Of a DNA stretch of 9,177 bases, positions 5,669-9,177 are shown one piece after another. Under the pieces are notes generated by a model. The model was not told where the DNA came from and ran no database searches. It worked only from the letters and a program-made list of their open reading frames with translations. The stretch spans positions 1 to 9,177 of the forward strand of contig JAEDOI010000038.1 in the NCBI GenBank assembly GCA_016302065.1. The letters are read 5' to 3'. Within the stretch, counting starts at the first letter, position 1. Every line of letters starts with the position of its first letter. The translations under genes and the position numbers were made by a program. Source of the stretch: Bacilli bacterium (GTDB taxonomy: Bacteria > Bacillota_I > Bacilli_A > RFN20 > CAG-826).

Positions 5669-6313
5669 ATGATTAAGAACATATTTTTTGATTTTAATGG
5701 AACGTTACTAGATGATGTTTTTCTAACATTTGATATTGAAAATAAATTGGCTAAAAAATATGGAGTGCCTCCTTTTTCAATGGAAAAATATTTAGATGTT
5801 TTTTGCTTTCCAGTAAGAGACTATTATGAAAAGATAGGATTTGATCTTTCTAAAATTGATTTTAATAAATTAAGTCATGAATTTATGGATGAATTTTATA
5901 AAAGATTTTCAAAAGACACAAAATTATATGATGGTTTAATTCCATTTTTAAGTAAACTAAAAAAAGAAGGATATAAATTATTTGTAGTATCAGCAACAAA
6001 ACATGAAGATCTAGTAAATCAATTAAAAGAGAAGGGAATTGATATGTTTTTTGACGATTTTATAGGTAGTAGCAACATTGCTGGAAAAGGAAAAATCGAT
6101 TATTCAAAAGATTTTGTAAATAGTAAAAATATCAATACAAATGAATCTGTTTTTATAGGAGATACAATTCACGATTATGAAGTTGGATCTGCTTTAAAAA
6201 TGAAGGTTGTTTTAGTAACTTTTGGTCATAATTCAGAAAAGTTACTAAAAACTGTTTCTTCTAATCTTGTTTCAAATTATGATGAATTATACAGATTAAT
6301 TAAGTCTTATTAG
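5669..6313 (+). CDS. HAD-superfamily hydrolase, phosphoglycolate phosphatase-like, with DxN motif I
   Basis: This 214-residue cytoplasmic HAD protein has an alpha-helical C1 cap at about 16-90. Motif I reads FFDFNGTLLDD with nucleophile D8, but position 10 is Asn where most HAD phosphatases have the general acid/base Asp. Motif II is VVSAT (S108), motif III a lysine in AGKGK (K140 or K142), and motif IV FIGDTIHDYEVG (D165, D169). It resembles the phosphoglycolate phosphatase/PpaX group of small phosphatases, but the substrate cannot be read from sequence. The DFNGT variant recurs in other HAD proteins, so it is more likely a subfamily trait than damage. It lies 21 bases after pepP; TAGGGAT (5648-5654) is the only ribosome-site candidate and sits far upstream (14 bases). 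It is the last gene of the operon. Confidence 0.85.
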   Translation: MIKNIFFDFNGTLLDDVFLTFDIENKLAKKYGVPPFSMEKYLDVFCFPVRDYYEKIGFDLSKIDFNKLSHEFMDEFYKRFSKDTKLYDGLIPFLSKLKKEGYKLFVVSATKHEDLVNQLKEKGIDMFFDDFIGSSNIAGKGKIDYSKDFVNSKNINTNESVFIGDTIHDYEVGSALKMKVVLVTFGHNSEKLLKTVSSNLVSNYDELYRLIKSY

Positions 6314-6318
6314 TATTA

Positions 6319-6339
6319 ATAAACAATGAAATTGTTTAT
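6319..6339 (+). terminator. Possible weak terminator after the HAD gene
   Basis: A 9-bp perfect stem (6319-6327 with 6331-6339) encloses the three-base loop GAA and lies six bases after the HAD stop codon. It is almost all A-T with one G-C pair, and the following ATTTAAAATAAATTT is not a clean T-run. Because it sits just upstream of the cls promoter it could alternatively be an operator. Confidence 0.4.
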
Positions 6340-6340
6340 A

Positions 6341-6369
6341 TTTAAAATAAATTTAAATAATTGTATAAT
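6341..6369 (+). promoter_or_regulatory. Promoter of cls, giving an apparently leaderless mRNA
   Basis: TTTAAA (6341-6346), 17 bases, then TATAAT (6364-6369). The expected start, seven bases past the -10 box, is the A at 6376, which is the first base of the ATG. There is no ribosome site. The core AATTGTATAATTTT is identical to the one before the tRNA-Ser gene. Confidence 0.6.
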
Positions 6370-6375
6370 TTTTAT

Positions 6376-7980
6376 ATGCCTAAAAAAGATAAAAGAAAGA
6401 AAAAGAAAAAAGAACTTCATCTTCCAATTAAAGCATTATTTTGTGGATTAGTATTTTTTGTTGAATTAATACTTGTTATTCTTCTTGCTTATTTTGCAAT
6501 AACAATTAATGCTGTTGGTGATTATATTTATGTACCAACCATTTTGTTATTAATTATTGATTTTATTTTAGGTATATTCATTTTAAATACTAAAGTACAA
6601 GTTGATTTTAAAGTTTCTTGGGTAATAGTTGTTTTAATATTTCCTTTTGCCGGTGCAATTTTATATATTCTTTTTGCTAATAAAATCACTACTAAAAAGA
6701 AAAAAGAACTTAGATTTAGTAAGTTAAATAAGTTTTTATCTTCAACAAAGTGTGATTCAACTGATGTAATTAATGAGATTAAAGTAAATAATGAGGATGT
6801 TGCAAATATTGTTACATACATTGACAAAAGTTGTTTAGCTTCAGTACATAAAAATAGCGAAGTTAAATATTATAATTATGGTCAAAAAGGATTTCCTGTA
6901 ATTTTAGATGAATTAAAAAAAGCAAAGAAGTTTATATTTTTAGAATACTTTATTATTTCAAATGGCATAATGTTTGGTTCAATTTTAGATATTTTAAAAG
7001 AAAAGGCTAAAGAAGGGCTTGATGTTCGTATTATTTATGATGATTTCGGATCAAATAAAGGGAAAATGCCTAATATTTTTAAAGAAGCTACAAAAAATGG
7101 TATTAAGTGTCTATCATTTAATCGTGTTAGACCTGTTTTAGATATTAGGCAAAATAATAGAGACCATCGAAAAATTATTGTAATTGATGGAGTTGTAGGA
7201 TTTACTGGAGGCTGTAATTTAGCTGATGAATATATTAATGAAGAAGTTAGATTCGGAGATTGGCGAGACAATATTTGCCTAGTTAAAGGCGAAGCAGTTG
7301 ATGGATTGACTTCACTTTTTGTTTCAACATGGAATTTATTATACAAAAGAAAAAATAAAGAGGAACCACTTGATTTTAATATACATTCTTTTAAAGAAAA
7401 TAATGAGGAATTACATACAAAAGCTAATTGTTCTGGTTATGTTTCTATTTTTGGAGAAGTACCTTTTGATGGAGAAGATGGGGCAAAAAGCGTTATTTTA
7501 TCAATGATTTCTAAAGCAAAAAAGAGTATCAAAATATCTACTCCTTATTTAATTTTAGACTCTGAATTAACAACAGCATTATGTGTTGCTGCAAAAAGTG
7601 GAATTGATGTAAGTATTGTAACTCCAGGAATTCCTGATAAAAAAATAGTGAATTTTATGACAAAAAGTTACTATCCTTCTTTAATGTTTGCAGGATGTAA
7701 AATTTATGAATATACTCCAGGATTTAATCATGCAAAAATTGTTTTAATTGATGATGAATATGCTTTAACTGGTACTACTAATTTAGATTATAGGAGTTTA
7801 TATTTACATTTTGAAAACTGTATATTCTTATATCAAAATGAATGTATAAAAGACATAAAAGATGATCTTGATGACATGATAACATCAAGTACCTTGCAAG
7901 ATAAAAATAAATACATTAATGCTTCTGGATTTAAGCGTATTATTTGGGGATTGCTTAGGCTCATTGCACCATTAATTTAG
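6376..7980 (+). CDS. cls: Cardiolipin synthase, two-HKD phospholipase D type
   Basis: This 534-residue membrane enzyme joins two phosphatidylglycerol molecules to make cardiolipin and glycerol. A lysine-rich N-terminal tail (KKDKRKKKKK) precedes about three hydrophobic segments in the first 100 residues (the PLDc_N region, including FPFAGAILYILF). Two catalytic HxKxxxxD motifs follow: H264/K266/D271 (HRKIIVID) and H452/K454/D459 (HAKIVLID), each with the family's GG or GTTN continuation. The length is slightly above the usual 480-510 because of the basic tail. I place the start at ATG 6376 rather than the in-frame TTG 6361, because the TTG overlaps a TATAAT promoter box and has no ribosome site. 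The downstream ABC gene begins 12 bases later, so the three genes may share transcription. Confidence 0.93.
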   Translation: MPKKDKRKKKKKELHLPIKALFCGLVFFVELILVILLAYFAITINAVGDYIYVPTILLLIIDFILGIFILNTKVQVDFKVSWVIVVLIFPFAGAILYILFANKITTKKKKELRFSKLNKFLSSTKCDSTDVINEIKVNNEDVANIVTYIDKSCLASVHKNSEVKYYNYGQKGFPVILDELKKAKKFIFLEYFIISNGIMFGSILDILKEKAKEGLDVRIIYDDFGSNKGKMPNIFKEATKNGIKCLSFNRVRPVLDIRQNNRDHRKIIVIDGVVGFTGGCNLADEYINEEVRFGDWRDNICLVKGEAVDGLTSLFVSTWNLLYKRKNKEEPLDFNIHSFKENNEELHTKANCSGYVSIFGEVPFDGEDGAKSVILSMISKAKKSIKISTPYLILDSELTTALCVAAKSGIDVSIVTPGIPDKKIVNFMTKSYYPSLMFAGCKIYEYTPGFNHAKIVLIDDEYALTGTTNLDYRSLYLHFENCIFLYQNECIKDIKDDLDDMITSSTLQDKNKYINASGFKRIIWGLLRLIAPLI

Positions 7981-7992
7981 AAAGGAGAATTT

Positions 7993-8715
7993 ATGGAAAA
8001 CGAGAATTATGAAATTATAGTTGAAAACCTCAGTAAAATATACGGAAATAAAAAGAAAAATGAGGCTGAAATTGTTGCTTTAAAAGATGCTTCTTTTAAA
8101 ATAAAAAAAGGAGAATTAGTTGTTATTTTAGGACCTTCTGGCGCTGGAAAATCTACTTTGCTTAATATTCTTGGAGGAATGGATAGAGCAACTAGAGGTA
8201 CATTTTTACTAAATAATAAAGATGTAACAAAGATGAATGAAAAAGAACTTGCTGAATATAGGAGATATGATGTTGGTTTTGTATTTCAATTCTATAATTT
8301 AATGCCTTCTTTAAGTGCATATGAAAATGTATATTTAGCATCAAGTTTAGTTGATAAGCATTTTGATCCACATGAAATTTTAAGTCTTTGTGGTCTTGCT
8401 GGAAGAGAAAAAAATTTTCCTGCTCAACTTAGTGGAGGAGAACAGCAAAGAGTAGCAATTGCTAGAGCATTAGTTAAAAATCCTACCCTTCTTCTTTGTG
8501 ATGAACCAACTGGTGCTCTTGATAGCAAAACTGGTGCTCAAATCATGGAGCTTCTTTATAGAGTATGTAAAGAACAAAATAAAACTGTTATTATTGTTAC
8601 CCATAATAAAGCAATAAGTATAATTGCTGATAGAATTATTAGAGTTAGCGATGGAGAAATTGTTTCAAATGAAGAAATTGCTAATCCTAAACAGGCAAGT
8701 GAAATAGAGTTCTAG
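7993..8715 (+). CDS. ABC transporter ATP-binding protein, MacB/LolD type
   Basis: This 240-residue cytoplasmic ATPase energises the FtsX-like permease encoded directly after it. The motifs are complete: Walker A GPSGAGKST (47-55), Q-loop Q99 in FVFQFYNL, signature LSGGEQQ (146-152), Walker B LLLCDEP with D170 and E171, D-loop GALDS, and H-loop H204. The FVFQFYNLMPSLSAYENV stretch is typical of the MacB/LolD/FtsE family, which drives mechanotransmission in lipoprotein release, peptide export or antimicrobial-peptide resistance rather than bulk import. AAAGGAG (7981-7987) five bases before the ATG is among the strongest ribosome sites in the window. One base separates its stop from the permease ATG. 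The cargo cannot be read from the sequence, and no sensor kinase of the Bce type is seen in the window. Confidence 0.95.
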   Translation: MENENYEIIVENLSKIYGNKKKNEAEIVALKDASFKIKKGELVVILGPSGAGKSTLLNILGGMDRATRGTFLLNNKDVTKMNEKELAEYRRYDVGFVFQFYNLMPSLSAYENVYLASSLVDKHFDPHEILSLCGLAGREKNFPAQLSGGEQQRVAIARALVKNPTLLLCDEPTGALDSKTGAQIMELLYRVCKEQNKTVIIVTHNKAISIIADRIIRVSDGEIVSNEEIANPKQASEIEF

Positions 8716-8716
8716 T

Positions 8717-9177
8717 ATGAGATTATTTAAAACATTATTACATAATTGTCTACATGACTTAAGAAAGAATTTAAAGCAATTAATTGCAATTATTTTTATC
8801 ATTGGAATTGCAATTACTTTATTTACTGGATTAAGCGCTAATTCTATTGAATTTGAAAAGAGAGTTAATGCCGTTTATTCTAAAGAGAATGGTAATTTAG
8901 CAGATATTTGGGTAACTTTAAATGTTAATTTTAATGAAGAAACAGTAAATGATAAAGAAAATGTTAAAAAGTTTATTGGAAGTGATGGAAATATCGAATC
9001 AAGAACTCTTGTTCCATCAAGTTTAAATGATTTACCTGCATATGCTTTAATTTATGTTAATAGACCAACAATTAATAAAGAATATGAAACAAATTATGAT
9101 TATACAAATGATCAATTGGATAAAGATTTTTTCTTTGTTGATGAAGAGTTGATTAAAAAATACGAAAAAGCAACTGA
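8717..9177 (+). CDS. FtsX-like ABC permease, N-terminal 153 residues (runs off the window)
   Basis: The frame opens with MRLFKTLLHNCLHDLRKN one base after the ATPase stop and stays open to the window edge. A basic amphipathic N terminus is followed by one membrane segment at about residues 20-40 (QLIAIIFIIGIAITLFTGL) and then a soluble, charged region (41-153) expected to lie outside the cell. This is the start of a FtsX/MacB-type permease with an extracytoplasmic domain between its first two membrane segments. Its ribosome site is weak, so translation is probably coupled to the ATPase gene. The type of transporter (lipoprotein release, peptide export or resistance) cannot be decided without the rest of the protein. 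Confidence 0.85.
   Translation, partial: MRLFKTLLHNCLHDLRKNLKQLIAIIFIIGIAITLFTGLSANSIEFEKRVNAVYSKENGNLADIWVTLNVNFNEETVNDKENVKKFIGSDGNIESRTLVPSSLNDLPAYALIYVNRPTINKEYETNYDYTNDQLDKDFFFVDEELIKKYEKAT

Noticed and set aside
6361..6375. TTG start for cls giving five extra residues
   Set aside because: The codon overlaps a TATAAT promoter box, lacks a ribosome site, and ATG 6376 sits at the predicted transcript start.
6528..7507. Open frames antisense to or shifted within cls (6528-6827 minus, 7035-7346 minus, 7319-7507 plus)
   Set aside because: They lie wholly inside the clearly coding cls gene, have no family motifs, and reflect low stop density in shadow frames.
1..9177. CRISPR array, transposase or insertion sequence
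   Set aside because: No regularly spaced identical repeats, no transposase motif and no terminal inverted repeats flanking a gene were seen on reading both strands.

Overview
The window looks like the chromosome of an AT-rich member of the Bacillota, probably an uncultivated gut-type Bacilli lineage. That placement is inferred from gene style only: roughly a quarter G+C in the coding part, AGGAG-type ribosome sites, a low-GC Gram-positive style tRNA-Ser, and an Mrp with an N-terminal cysteine cluster. Every tryptophan I checked (thioredoxin, CPBP protein, Mrp, PepP, Cls, permease) is TGG and none is TGA, so the standard bacterial code applies and a Mycoplasma/Spiroplasma-type code is unlikely.

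Layout. (1) Positions 1-645 differ from the rest: about one-third G+C, the 3' end of an unknown gene, a 41-codon basic small gene coupled to it through TAATG, then about 390 bases without a convincing gene. That stretch holds five TTGAC words on one strand and an imperfect hairpin. It abuts the 3' end of a tRNA-Ser(CGA) gene, the classic place for integrated elements, so I read it as the edge of a possible mobile element. No integrase, capsid or relaxase is visible, so this is inference. (2) Positions 646-2903, minus strand: the tRNA with its own promoter and terminator, then a tight operon transcribed leftward (CPBP membrane protease with a zinc ribbon, TraX-family membrane protein, thioredoxin) ending in a stem-loop that overlaps the thioredoxin stop codon. 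(3) A 42-base divergent gap contains a 14-bp perfect palindrome that carries a TATAAT on each strand. (4) Positions 2946-6313, plus strand: a compact operon of IMPACT/YigZ protein, Mrp Fe-S P-loop ATPase, aminopeptidase P and a HAD hydrolase whose motif I reads DxN instead of DxD. (5) Positions 6376-9177, plus strand: cardiolipin synthase (apparently leaderless), then an ABC ATPase and the start of its FtsX-like permease, which runs off the window.

How the parts fit. The chromosomal genes are mostly housekeeping: thiol redox, Fe-S cluster delivery, peptide turnover, phosphate-ester hydrolysis, anionic lipid synthesis and an envelope ABC transporter. Membrane and envelope proteins dominate both the leftward operon and the right end. 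I see no defence system, CRISPR array, transposase or biosynthetic cluster. The points most worth a second look are the left flank, the symmetric divergent promoter, the near-identical promoter cores of the tRNA and cls genes, and the HAD motif change.
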